Shown here piece by piece: positions 11,800 through 23,532 of a stretch of 64,000 nucleotides of DNA (the first letter of the stretch is position 1; every line of letters starts with the position of its first letter). The DNA is from Papilionanthe hookeriana x Papilionanthe teres (Eukaryota > Streptophyta > Magnoliopsida > Asparagales > Orchidaceae), in NCBI GenBank assembly GCA_022702705.1, contig CM040423.1, forward strand, positions 114,199,738 to 114,263,737, given 5' to 3'. Made by a program: the position numbers and the translations under genes. The notes under the pieces were generated by a model, which saw nothing but the letters and a program-made list of their open reading frames with translations, did not search any database and was not told where the DNA came from.

Positions 11800-14700
11800 A
11801 GAATTCGTTGGATGCTTTGAGAGTTTATTTAATTTAATATATAAATAATTTTTTATATTCAAAATAGTGTTTTAATTTGAATAATATGAGATTGAACTGA
11901 TCCCATATATTTAATAGTTTAGAAAATTGAGCGCAACAATACAAGTAATATATCATCCTGAGAGATAGGCATGCTACTTGGCAGTGGACTCGATTATATA
12001 TACTACATAATTAATGACATCCTTTTGGACTGTGAACATTTTATGTTGACCGACAAGTTTCCCCATCTAATATAAAGATTTGATAAGTTTTATTTTAGCT
12101 GGGTTTCAAGTTCTCTATAAGGGGAAGCCTTTATAGTTAATTACATCCTAAATAACAGAATTTACTTAAAAAAACTCTCGATGATGATCTTAGGTACTTG
12201 TCTTGAAGAATTCAATGCTTAGGGTTTCAAGGTTAGACATGGAAAAGTCTATTAGGAAAGAACAAAAAAGGAACATTTACTTTTAGAATCAAAGGATTAA
12301 AGTCAGGGGATGTCATAGATCCTGAGGCATGTCTTGGTCCTATTGTTTGACTTCAATTTTGAAGATAATATTATTTGATGTTTCAATCTTGCCAATTTTA
12401 TTTTTTAGTGATTATATTTGTATGATATTAAAATCATGCAAATAACCTAGAATATAGAACGATTTATACCATGCTGAATGACAACCTCAGAATCTTAAAA
12501 GAGTTAGGGTTTATATTGCACAACATGATTATGAAAATTCCTAAAGATGGTGAGAGGATTTTTACTGCACTAGGTGAACTACCTCGAAATCCTATGGCTT
12601 GTTGTGCAATACTAAGGAAAGGTTCAGCTGAAGTAGACGCACTTGTGGATTGATCCAAGATCCTTGTCGTGCTGCTCACGAAGTTTGCTCGAACTCTTTG
12701 CTAATGGTAACTCCAAATTTAAGATTTTATATGCCATGTTTTGATTTTGATTATTGTTAAACAATTAATCTTATTATTATAATAATAATTGGATGTTTGT
12801 TTCATGTGTTATAGTGCTCCATCTTAGTTAATCTGATTACTATTTTACATTCTAAAGGTTTGAAAAATATGTAAGAAAATGCTTATAAATAAATTATGTT
12901 GTAAAAGATGCAGTAATGAAAAGAACAAAACAATATGTACCTGGGCCTTTGCTATTGCAGCAAAAATGGTTAGTACAAAAAATGTAGTAATGTGTAGGAA
13001 ATTTAAGTAAAATCGTCAGAAAATTCGGAACGAGAAAAGAAATAAAATTAAATCATAAAAAACATTAATCAATTTAAATAAACATGATGTCACATATAGA
13101 AGACAAGAGCTAAATGTAGGAATTTAGTAAAAGTGAGGGCTCAAAGCTAAATTATGTGCTTTATAATCCTAATCTTGGGTAAGAGGGGTAGATTCTAGTT
13201 TAGATCATGGTGATTAACCGGTGAACTTTCACAAGATGTCAAAGATTCTTTTACTTTTCTTTCATATAGATTTTACTTAGAGTTAAAATTAGTAGTGTCA
13301 CAGTAAAACATATTTTTGTTATGTTGTACATATATACATGTGTAAATGTTTTAGTAATACTGCATAGTCTACAATTTAATTACCTTTATCGAACTAGGAC
13401 TACCAGCAATCAAAGTAAACTAGGGGCAACATCTTACTAAAAGTTGGTGAATAGTAACATCGATTCTATCCCCTCTGTCCAGTGTCCCACTTATAGCACA
13501 CATAAGCATTATCATCATTGCTCTCGCCACCTAGACATACAACGTACACAAGCTCGATGTTCCATATGTGACAAAACAAATATCCATGAATGCTTAAAAG
13601 GATTTGAATACCTTATCCCAGACTCGAACCCTTGAGCTTTGGGTTATTAATGTAAGATATGTAATGTCAAGGTATTTATATTGATTTTTTTTAAGGGCCC
13701 TGATTCTTATCTTCGTGGGTTCTTAAAATTTCATATTCATTTAGTTTGACTTTGGTGATCGTTATTTCTTGTAGATGATTATATTAAAAAAATCATAGTA
13801 ATTCCAAAATGTCCTTTGAAATATCAAAAACCTTGCAAAGGAGTCCAGAGAGTAACTTCGAACAACCTTAAAATTTCTCAGATCATTTCAAGTTCATTTT
13901 TAGATTTACTAGGTTGTTTATTAGACAACTTAAGTTAAATTAATGTATTAGATTATGCTCAATTTTCATGTTTCAATTAACTCTTAAGTAGGGCAAGTAG
14001 TTAACTCTAGGGGTAAACCTAATCAATTAAGGGAATTCTATTCTTCTCTCTACATTGGGCTTGTAGTGTTTCAAGATGTTTATCATTTATATTTTTCATA
14101 GAATATTCCTTGAAAGATATTAGAATGAAATAGACTTCTTCGAGGACATATTGGGCATATAGTGTTTCAAAATGTTTATCCCAATTGCTCCTAAGGCATG
14201 AGGGTAAATGTTTAATTTTAAAAAAGGTTTCATGAAATGTGTTTGATCCTTTTTGAAAGATTGGATTATATTTAACCATTAATTTGCGACCTCAAATCAG
14301 TGAATTATTATCTTCTTAAATCATGTCCCTCACATTAGGATCATCAAAACTTAATTATTTTCCAAACCATAACAATTTGATTAATTACAGCTTTACCTTA
14401 TTATAGAAAATGAGGTGAACTGGTTCCCACCAATTAATCCTTTGTATTTAAATCATCTTAGAGGATTAATTGTTATAGATATTACCATTTTACCCTTTAG
14501 TTTAACCTATATCTTAACTAAGGTATGAAATTTCAAAATTATCATTTTACCCCTAGGGTTCTTTACTTAATAAATCCTTCAGTTTAATTCTAATGACTTC
14601 AAACATTTGTTGTTACCCTACTCATGAGTCAATTTACAAATTAGAGAAGAATTTATATTTTTTAATTTAATTTTTAACAATTATTTTAGTCCAAAAAATA

Positions 14701-16968
14701 GGAATTTTCACTTTTTATTAGTTTAATTAACTAAAACAAACTTTCATTTCTTAGAAAAATTTTAGGAGATTCACTAAGGTTAGAAGACCACTTGAAATAA
14801 TTTTCTTGTATTATATTTAAATTTTTTATAACTTTTATTAGATTTTAATGAATAAATAAATAGAAAATATATTTTATTTAAAAAATTCATTTTTATAGTT
14901 TTCATTTTTCTCTCCGACCTTACGTAACTAAGAGAAATGTATTTCATATTTTTTTTATTTTTATTTTATTTTTGTAATTGTATTATCCAAAAAATAGAGA
15001 AAAACATTTATGTACTTAAAAATATATTTTCCAATAATTTATTAAAGCATTTTTAAGTTGTTTTCTGTAATTTGAGTGAGATTTATGATATTTTGAAATA
15101 TATTTATATTTTTTGTGATTTTTGTTATTTTTAATTATTTTTAAATTAGAGAAATGCCCAAAATTAACTTTTTTATTTTAACTTTAGTTTCATTTCTTCT
15201 AAGTGTAGTTTGTCTCAATGGACAATAAAAATGAATTTTCATAGTTTTTTTATTATTATGTTATATTTTATATAATTATTTTAAGCTAAAATTTCTATTT
15301 ATTTAGAAAATATATTTTTGCATTAAGAATAATTTTTTGGAGTTTTAAATTTTCATAGAGGCCTTCTAAGGTGACTCTCTTTAATTTGAGACATTTTGGT
15401 ATTTTTTAATTTTTTTATTTAATTAATTATTATTATTTTTTATTAATTTTAGAATAGAAATACACTTTTAACATTTTAAATTTGATTTTTATTTTTCCTA
15501 AAGTCCTCTAATTACAGTGAACCTACCAAACCAAATTTTATATTTTTCTAACTTTTTTTTTATTTTCTCTAATTCTTTAATTAAAATAATACTAACAATC
15601 TTAGAAAATTTGGGCTTTTGCTGCTAGGGGTGCTCTTTGAACTTGGAAAAATTAGAGGACGCTCCTAAGATTATTAGGAACAACCCTTCAAAATTTAATA
15701 TTATTGTGATTAATATTAATTTAGTTATGGTTTAAAAAAGTTTTAATGTATTTAATTAATTTAAAAATAAATCTAAGGCAAATATTTTTTGTTTTTTGCA
15801 CATTTTTTTTCCTCTGTTCACTAAGTATAGGGGTTATCTTATTTTATTTTTGTTATTTCTATACGAAGATATCTCTTTTAAATGTTTATGTAATTATTTA
15901 AATAAAAAACACCCAATTTTTCTACTTATACAACACAACACTTGATTTTTGGCATTTAGCAGAGGTGATGAGAAATTGATTTTGGGCTTTCGATTTGATC
16001 TAAATGGTATTGAAAATTGGTCATGTTGAATTTCCTAGGTCTTGAATCCATAATGAAGTTTAGGAGACAATGTGATGACATGGAATTTGATTTATGGGGT
16101 TCAATTTTAGTGCAAATTGGCTTGAGGTGAATTTGGGTGAATTTTGATTTGGACTTGAAAAATTTTGAATTTAGGTTTGGAATTGAGTAGAATTGGGGGT
16201 GAATTTTAAATTGAGTGGACTTGAGAAAGATTTATTAAAAATCAGGATAATTATGTAATTTTGGAACATTTGAGTAATTTTTGTAATTTTGGGAATCCTT
16301 AGTAATTTCGTTGACTTTGCGGCAATTTGGTAACTTAAAGGGTTTAGAAGTGATTTTGGTGAGAAAATAAGTATTTGGGCAATTTTAGGGAATTTTGAAA
16401 TTTTAGGGTATTTTCATCATTTTTTGGAGAAATTTTGGGTTTAAGGATAAATGTTGGACATTTTGGTAAATTTAGAATTGATTTGGTAGGGTGAACATGC
16501 AAGCCATGAATAGTCTCCCTTAAACCAAGTGAGCCTTATGAAGCCTCCACATGTTAGTCCTAGCCATCCAAACCAAAAGCTAATGGCTTGGGACCACCCA
16601 TATGAGTTTTCAAGAGAGTTAAAGAGTAGATCAAGTCTGTGTGATTTTGAGGTTTGGGGTGTATGGATTTTACAGGTTCAGTGTGTGTGTGTGTTCTAGG
16701 TCAAGCCTCCCAGAGCTGTCTTAAGACCTGATAGTCCTGTTGAGACTCTCTTTAAGCTTTCTCATGTTGGTTCCAACCTTCTAAGTGCTAGAGGTCAAAA
16801 CCACACATATAAAACTCCAAAAAGAGAATAAAAGGGGTAGTCAACGTGAAAGTTTTAAGGGAGGTGGGCCCCATAACTAATCCTCTAAAATAGCCAACGG
16901 GAAAGTTCTATGGCTAGATCTCAGGCTTCTAAGAGAAGAATTAGACCTCGTCAAAATTGAGGTTAACA
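11800..16968 (-). mobile_element. Old, diverged giant LTR (Tat/Ogre-like family)
   Basis: Co-linear with the 18.6-25.9 kb LTR in many blocks. Examples are 'atatgagattgaactgatc' (11886-11904), the 'ctataagg..aagcc' and 'agttaattacatc' motifs (about 12110-12150), 'attaccattttaccc' (about 14480), 'gaccacttg' (14786), 'ggcattt' (about 15945) and 'gacctcgtcaaaattgaggtt' (16945-16965). The LTR ends at 16968 and is followed by AATGGACCC, as in the young element. It is about 2 kb shorter because the GC-rich promoter/leader block of the young LTRs (roughly 22.78-24.25 kb) has no counterpart. Many positions that are CG in the young LTR are CA or TG here, consistent with long exposure to methylation-driven decay. 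The left end is not sharply defined. Confidence 0.75.
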
Positions 16969-17240
16969 AATGGACCCCTAATATGTGTGGTGTGCTGAAC
17001 AAGCACACCACGCGTTCTGATATTAACAAAAATGATCAACAAAACCAACATAATCATCTAGAAAAACATACGCAGAACACAGTGGAGAATCGAGTGAGAT
17101 TTTATGTTGAGCAAATCGAGCACAAATCAGGAACATTGGAAAGTTTTCACTAGGGAATTAGTAAGTATGTATTCAAATTTGAGCTGTGAAATCAAGTTTG
17201 AATTTAAAGGTGATTTCTCGATTTGTGTGATGCGGGCCGA
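16969..17240 (-). mobile_element. Internal (3' UTR) remnant of the old giant-LTR element
   Basis: Resembles the sequence just inside the young element's 3' LTR (25912 onward): AATGGACCCC followed by the GGTGTG/CACACC hairpin, then 'gatcaacaaaaccaaca'. Similarity fades near 17240, where the Athila LTR begins. So the old element was cut here, possibly by the Athila insertion. Confidence 0.65.
16989..17009. other. Hairpin beside the polypurine region of the old element
   Basis: GGTGTGCT - 5-base loop - AGCACACC gives a perfect 8-bp stem. A related but weaker hairpin lies at the same place in the young element (25926-25951). Confidence 0.6.
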
Positions 17241-17275
17241 ACTTTAATATTGCAAGAACTTATGAAATCAAAAAT

Positions 17276-17297
17276 ATATATATATATATATATATAA
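17276..17297. repeat. (AT)n microsatellite
   Basis: About eleven AT dinucleotides directly left of the presumed Athila LTR edge. Confidence 0.8.
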
Positions 17298-18514
17298 TGA
17301 TATTGTAAAGTCCACGGATTCAATGCAAGTATATGTATCGTATCAAGTAATACAGGGCTCTAATGGAGTCCTGGTTATCGATCCCACAGGGATGGAGTGA
17401 ATCTTACTATAGATAATGTAATACTAAATTCCAATACTCAAATTGCGATTAAAGTTTGATGTTTACTTCTACTACCAAGAAGCAGAAAATAGTAATAATT
17501 AAGCAAACTATAATTACTTCTAATATCTTTAAAATAGAATGACCTAACAGACACTAAGCTTTATATTTGAAAGGTTTTGATAAAAAACAAAAGTATATTT
17601 CCTCTTGCAACGAGAATATGATGTGTGGATGATATGGAATGATTATCTATGGTATTGTGCCAAATAGGAACATAATTATTTCTTTACACTTAAAAGAGTA
17701 CCCTCTCTTCCAAGCATGAAAAGAACATTAACATATCCTAAGTTTAGTTACTAAATCTAAGGCTAGGCTAGGAGGATACCGGCTGTCACTACGGAGCTCC
17801 CACTCACCCTTCACTTGAAGGCTAACCTTCGAGAGTTACTAATTTTAGGACCAAATTGGGGATCTCAGCCTGTCACCCTGAAACCTCCAATTTGACTTCC
17901 ATCAAAACACATTTCCCTATTTATTTGGGCTCAATTCCCATGAACTACGCAATTTATCCATGGAAATTGAATCAGTTCTTCATTGTTGTAAGACACTAAA
18001 TCCTTTTAGATTTAAAGTTCAACAACATATTTTAACAATTCAATTAGCCAGATTGAAAAGAAAATTAAGTTTGAAATGAAAACCATCACAATTTCTTAAA
18101 TACTTTAACAACACTTCAAATCCACGTCAACACATCATCACATCTCTATGCAAGAAGAAAGACAAGGAGACTACTCAGAATTCGTAGAGAAGACACAATA
18201 GAACATGGATTTTATATATAAACGAAAATTTATACAAACCACAAAAGAAAATACAACTTATCTCTCTCTCTTCCCCAATGCAATTCTCTTGAAGTTCCTT
18301 TGAATCCTTTTCTCTCTTCTTTGCAACACTCAATTCTCTCTTTAGAATGGAAGGAAAGAAGCAATCTCTCACTTTACTTTTCTCCTTCACTCCTTAAAGA
18401 AGAATCCCTCTCAAATTCTCACTTCTACACCCTTCTCTCCAAAGCCCTAACACTTCAAACACACCAGACTCTCTAGACTACAGAGGACACACACCATTTT
18501 TCGTCCAAAAATAG

Positions 18515-18525
18515 TTATTTATAAG
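18515..18525 (-). promoter_or_regulatory. TATA box of the Athila LTR
   Basis: On the minus strand this reads CTTATAAATAA, followed by CT/CA-rich leader sequence toward lower coordinates. The 27.9-kb insertion at 18562 lies about 40 bases upstream and separates it from its GC-rich upstream motifs at 46509-46575. Confidence 0.55.
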
Positions 18526-18556
18526 TTAGGAATGAAATCCCAAGAGTTTCCAAAGG

Positions 18557-18561
18557 CATCC
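18557..18561. repeat. 5-bp target duplication CATCC (left)
   Basis: CATCC precedes the TG terminus at 18562 and recurs at 46461-46465 after the CA terminus at 46460. Removing the element and one copy gives sequence that aligns with 1-695 across the junction. Confidence 0.95.
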
Positions 18562-20689
18562 TGTCGGCATATTTTTAGGTTGAGTGTTTTCTTTGAAAAG
18601 GGGGTCGCCTAACAGAAGTTGTCGGCGAATTTTTTATTTAGTTTAAATAAATAATTTTGAAAAGTAGTATTTGATTTTGAAAATAATTTTAAATTTGAAG
18701 GTTTTAAGATATGAGATTGAACCGATCTCACATCCCAAATAGTTTATATGAACGAGCACCGCACCACAAACTGTGTATCTATCTCTAAGGATAGACACAC
18801 CGCTCGATGGTGGGGCTCAATTAAATAAACTAGAAGATTTCGTGACATCCGTTTGGTCCGCGAACCAATTTTATAAGCCAACAAATTCCCCGCTTAATAT
18901 GAAAGCATTAAACAGGGTTTATATTACCTGGGTTCTTTAAAATTCCCTATAAGGGCAAGCCCCTATAGTTAATTACATCTTAAGTGACGGGAATCACCTA
19001 AGAAAACTCTCGATAACAATCAATAATTCTGCTCTCAAGAATTTCAATGTTTAAGTTTTTTTTTTTCAAAGGATTGAATTCTGGAATTTCAATAGGGAAT
19101 GGATCAAGTTTGGAACATTTTGTTTTGAGAATTCAAAGGAAGAAAAGTAGGAGAAATCACAGATTCGAAGTGAACTTCGGTGATTTCCGACTATCCTATT
19201 GTTTGGCTTCGAATTTAGGAAAGTCCTAATGTCTATTTAATGTTTTGATTTTGTCAATTTTAATTAATTAGGGCTTATATTTATATGATAGAATCATACA
19301 AACAGACTTCGAGGATGTGAGGGTTTATGTCATATCGACGACTACCTCGTAATCCTAAGACCTAGTTAGGGCTTAATTTGCAATGCAAATGCCTAACGAA
19401 GAGTTGAGGATTTATGTCGCACTAGTGCAAAATACCTCGAAGTCCTATGGCTTTGTTATTTAATTCTAGGAAAGTTTTCTTGAAGTAGTACTAAGGTTTT
19501 CGTTGATGACGATGGCCGTGCTGCCCACCATGCTCCGAGCTCCTTGTTGTTGCAGAGGTTTAGTTTTAGAAGTCAGAAATCAGGGGATGAGAAAAGTGTT
19601 TTGGTTTGGAGAAAATCTTAATTTCCAAGTGTTTTTATGTTTTAATTAAAACAAATCTTAAAGTTGATTATAACGACACCGGTTAAGATCCCACGGTTCC
19701 ATCCTTCCGGCATCATTATTTTTATCGGATTCACTTAGTCCGGATGAATTTGCTAAACTCAACTGAATGAGTTCCACACTTTCATTTAGACCGTGGGAAA
19801 TCCTGTTAGTAACACGTAGGTTACATCATCCGAGGTATTCCCGATCATCCAACAGGACATTTTAATTTAGTTGTAATTGTTGTTTTGTGTTCTGTTTGTG
19901 ATTAAATTTTGAGTTATTTTATATTTTGAAATGTTGTGGCGGTGAATTTTATCTTGCAATAACTTTTAACTTAGTTTTGGTTTCAGTTTTAGGGACTATC
20001 CTAAAGGTGTGGGTTTTCATGCAACGATTGTTTATCATGCAGAAAAGTAAGTGCAATGCAGCTTAAATAAATTGTAATAATGTAAATTGCAAGAAAGTAA
20101 ATTGCAATAAAATAATAGCGTACCTGGAGGGTCTTCCCGTCATCCCAAGCCGCACTTAAAACACAATTAGAATATTTAAGCAAGTTCCTAGTAAAGCTAA
20201 GGTAAGGGTTATGGTTTTCTACCAAATTCCTAATCCTATACGCTAGTCATTTCCTATGACGTCTAGGTTCCTCGTGTTTTGGTTCGAAGACGATTTTCTT
20301 CATCAAAGAACAATTAAGTTCAATTGTTCTTATAAACATCCTATCATATTGAGAAAGTGTTTAAGAGGAATCTTAAACATCTTTTCGATATTACTAGAGT
20401 TGTTTTAAGTCCAAATGAATTTAATTATACAAATGAATTAATCGTCCGAGAATTTCAAGTTTTGTTGTTATCTTACTCGAGTGAACTAGGATGTTTGAAT
20501 GTCCTATAAGTGAAGTAACATTTCATTTAATATTCGTTTAGGAGTTATGATAACTAAAGCTTTCGAGGGTAAATTGGTGTCCAAATGGTTTGTGATTTAG
20601 TTTAATTTCAATTAATGGGTTTAAATTTGAAATAGTTGTTCAAGTTATTTTAGATTTATTTTGAATTCTTTATGTCTTTGGTGATGTTA

Positions 20690-20935
20690 TATTTAATTTA
20701 ACTTAATTTAATTTAATTTAATTTAATTGAGTTTTAATTCTATTCAATTTTAATTTGGTTTAACTTAATTTAGTTTGATTTGATTTAATTTTAATTTAAT
20801 TTAATTTAATTTAATCTTTAATTTAATTTAATTTAAATTAATTTAATTTAATTTAATCTTTAATTCAATTTAATTTACTTAATTTAATTTAATTTTTAAT
20901 TTAATTTTATTTTTAATTTTAATTGAAATTTTTTT
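20690..20935. repeat. (TTTAA)n pentanucleotide tract in the 3' LTR
   Basis: Imperfect run of TTTAA/AATTT units. Homologous tracts are longer in the 5' LTR (40985-41325) and in the solo LTR (60480-60790). Confidence 0.9.
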
Positions 20936-23094
20936 TAAAAGAGTTTAATAATTTAATTTTTAGTTTAATGATTAAGTCTTTTAATATTTTGAATTTGAGT
21001 TATCATTTTGATTAAGAATTGAATATTAATGAGATAATTAATTTAGGGATTTTTTAAATTAAAGAATAAATCTCTTCCTAATAATATCCCTATTTTAACA
21101 ATTCCAATTTTATTATTCTTCCAAATTTAATCAATTATTTAATTAAGGTTTAATTATTTTGAATTGCTTAATGGATTTCTACTCTTTAATTATTTACATT
21201 TCAATCATCCAAATCAGATTAGGATCAAATATTTTACTTATTAATTTTTTATTAAACCTAAAGTTTTAATTAAGGATTAAAATTTTAATTACCACTTTAC
21301 CCTTTAAGCTTAATAATTTCATAACTCACTAATTGAACTCAAATGAACTTGAAATTTTTATGTGACTTCACTCATATGTCAATAAAGACATGAGAGGAGA
21401 AAATGTGATTTTTCCGTATTTAATTTATTTATATAATTATTTTTGGTAGAAAATAGAAATTTCCAAGGAAAATTTAATAACATGACCAAGGGACGGTTTC
21501 TGTCCTTAAGAAAATTAGGGGACATTCCTAATGACCGAGAGGACCACTTGGACCAATTTTGGTGATTTTTTGAAATATATTATTTTTATTATAATTATTT
21601 TAAATTTTGGAATATTAATTAATTTAAAAATAAAATAAATGTTGAAAAATGAATTTTATATTTTTTTAAAAATTTCTCTAATATTAAGGAAATCAGAGAA
21701 TCAAATTTTGCAATTTTCTGATTTTTCTATGATTTATTATAATTATTTTAGTGAAATTGCTAGAAAATACATTTTTTTAATTTAAAAATTACCCTAGGGC
21801 TTTAAAATTTAATATCTCATTAAATAGACCTAAGAAAAATATGGGGTTTGTTCCTAAGTGATTAAAATTCAAAATGTGACATTTTGGTGAATTTTATTAT
21901 TTTTGTGATTTTTATTATTTTTTAATTATTAAAAATATTAAAATAATATTAAAAATTAACTTTTTTAGAAAATTGAAATTTTAATTTTCTTAAATTCCCC
22001 TAATATCAGAGAGACTCCAAAACCAATTTGATGAATTTTTGAAAGATATTTTGAAAGTTATGAATTTTTAAAGTTTAAAATGACTAAATGGCTTAATCAA
22101 CCCATTTAGTAGGGATAACCAAGTCCAATTGACCTCAAACTTTTATGGTGGATTCCTCTAATCCCAAAGATCAGTGGAGAATTGATTTCATGTCAATTTG
22201 ATGTATGGTTAGCTCTAATTAATTAGAGACCTATTTTGGGTGTTTAAGCCAATTAGGGTTATTTTAAATGAACTAACTCAAAACCTATTTTTCCTAAGGT
22301 CCTCTGGTCATAAGGAACATCACCAAATTTTCCTAGAATTTATTTCACAACATGATATTTATTGGAATTAAAATACTCAAAACAGTAACATGAATTTGAA
22401 AAATCAATAACTTTTCATAGGGATGGCCTCTGACTTTGGAAAATTCAGGGAATGTTCCCAAATTCGGAGGCTTAAAAGCCCTATGGTCTCATGCCATGGT
22501 GAATTGTATACATGCATGGAGAATTAAAAATATGCAGAGAGTAAATAAATTATTAAAAATAAAATACTTGATGAAATTAAATAATTTCTTTTCCACATTA
22601 TTCTCCTCCGTTCATTCGAGCGAGAGGGTATTTTTTATTTTATTTTTATGATTTTCCTACACAAAGTTATGAATTTTTGAAGTTTAAGGAATTAAATAAA
22701 TAGAAAATACCCCTAATTTTCTATTTATCCACGCGGCGCCACGTCATCCTCGGCATTTCCGAACGCACACGCGTCGCGCTCCCATTCGACGCCGCCGCTT
22801 GAGTCGGCGGCCGGGCCCCGCGGTTCTCGTATCGTCTCTCGGTCCGACGCCATCTGAGCCATCCGTCCGCGCGTGTATTGAATGGACGGCATCCGTTCGT
22901 CGTCCCCGAGAGTCCTCACCCGAGAGCCGTCCACACTAAATCCCTAAGATCTCACTCGATACTCAATGAATTTTCATGTTCTTATGCTCTATGGATTTGT
23001 CTTGAGAAGACGAACACATCCATACGGTTTATGTGGGATGAAATTTACGCAATAAAAATGGAGAATGTTCAGAAGCTCGGAAAGAAGAGTGTGG

Positions 23095-23106
23095 CCATAC
23101 CTTTGC
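23095..23106 (-). promoter_or_regulatory. Splice-donor-like site in LTR leader (3' LTR copy)
   Basis: Minus strand reads GCAAAG|GTATGG. The same site occurs in the 5' LTR (43496/43497) and in the solo LTR (58328/58329). It lies about 400 bases after the presumed transcription start. Confidence 0.45.
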
Positions 23107-23523
23107 TCGGAGAAGTGTGGCTTCGATCTGAGGGTTGTTGCACCTTCGATTGGATCTCAGCAAGCTCCAGATGAAGTCTCCTGGTCCAGTGAATTGCCTA
23201 GGTAGGATTTCGACCACGGCCGATCACAAAGCTTGGAGGCCGGAGCAAGCCGGGTGGCCCGGAGATGGGGCTTTGCTTGGTGGACACCTTCCCTCGGTCC
23301 GGTGAAGGTGTAGAACCAATCAATTTGGGGATTGGCTCAACGTGGAGAAGTGTCCTGGTTTTGTGCTTGGATTTCAACTGCGAAATTGAGCTCGCGAGAG
23401 AAGAAATGGCAGGGGGATTTCGGTGGGGATCAAGTGCTTTCGTGTATGGGGAGTAGTCCGGAACAATTTTGGCGAGTTTCCTTAAGGTTTGTTTCGAGCA
23501 CCTCTCATGGCCGAGAGGGGTGG

Positions 23524-23532
23524 TGTTTAAAT
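23524..23532 (-). promoter_or_regulatory. Candidate core promoter (TATA) in 3' LTR
   Basis: TATTTAAAC on the minus strand, preceded by GC-rich sequence and followed by a C-rich initiator region (ACCACCCCTCTC). It is conserved at 43916-43924 and 57896-57904. A second TATA-like word (ATAAATAG, about 22724-22731) farther into the LTR is an alternative. Confidence 0.5.

Larger units (their letters stand above)
17304..18561 (-). mobile_element. Athila 3' LTR, left part
   Basis: This is the 3' portion (in element orientation) of the Athila LTR, split from its U3 start (46461-46761) by the 27.9-kb element. It holds a CT-rich leader (18170-18480) also seen at 1-180 and a TATA box (18515-18525). Further left is a 'ttatcgatcccacaggga' stretch of the kind I recall from plant Athila LTRs (about 17370-17390). 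The left boundary is placed at a TGTAAAGTCC start after an (AT)n run. It is uncertain by several tens of bases, because the matching 5' LTR is outside the window. Confidence 0.7.

Noticed and set aside
13766..13780. TTTCTTGTAGATG as possible right end of the CACTA-like element
   Set aside because: Has an inserted base relative to the left terminus, and the adjacent 3 bases (ATT) do not match the TAG at the left end. The interval contains old-LTR sequence collinear with the young LTR, so it cannot be one CACTA element.
22725..22934. Small ORF with Arg/Ala/Gly-rich sequence (also 43120-43305 and 58520-58705)
   Set aside because: Caused by high local GC; sequence is not conserved at protein level between the three LTRs (indels shift the frame).
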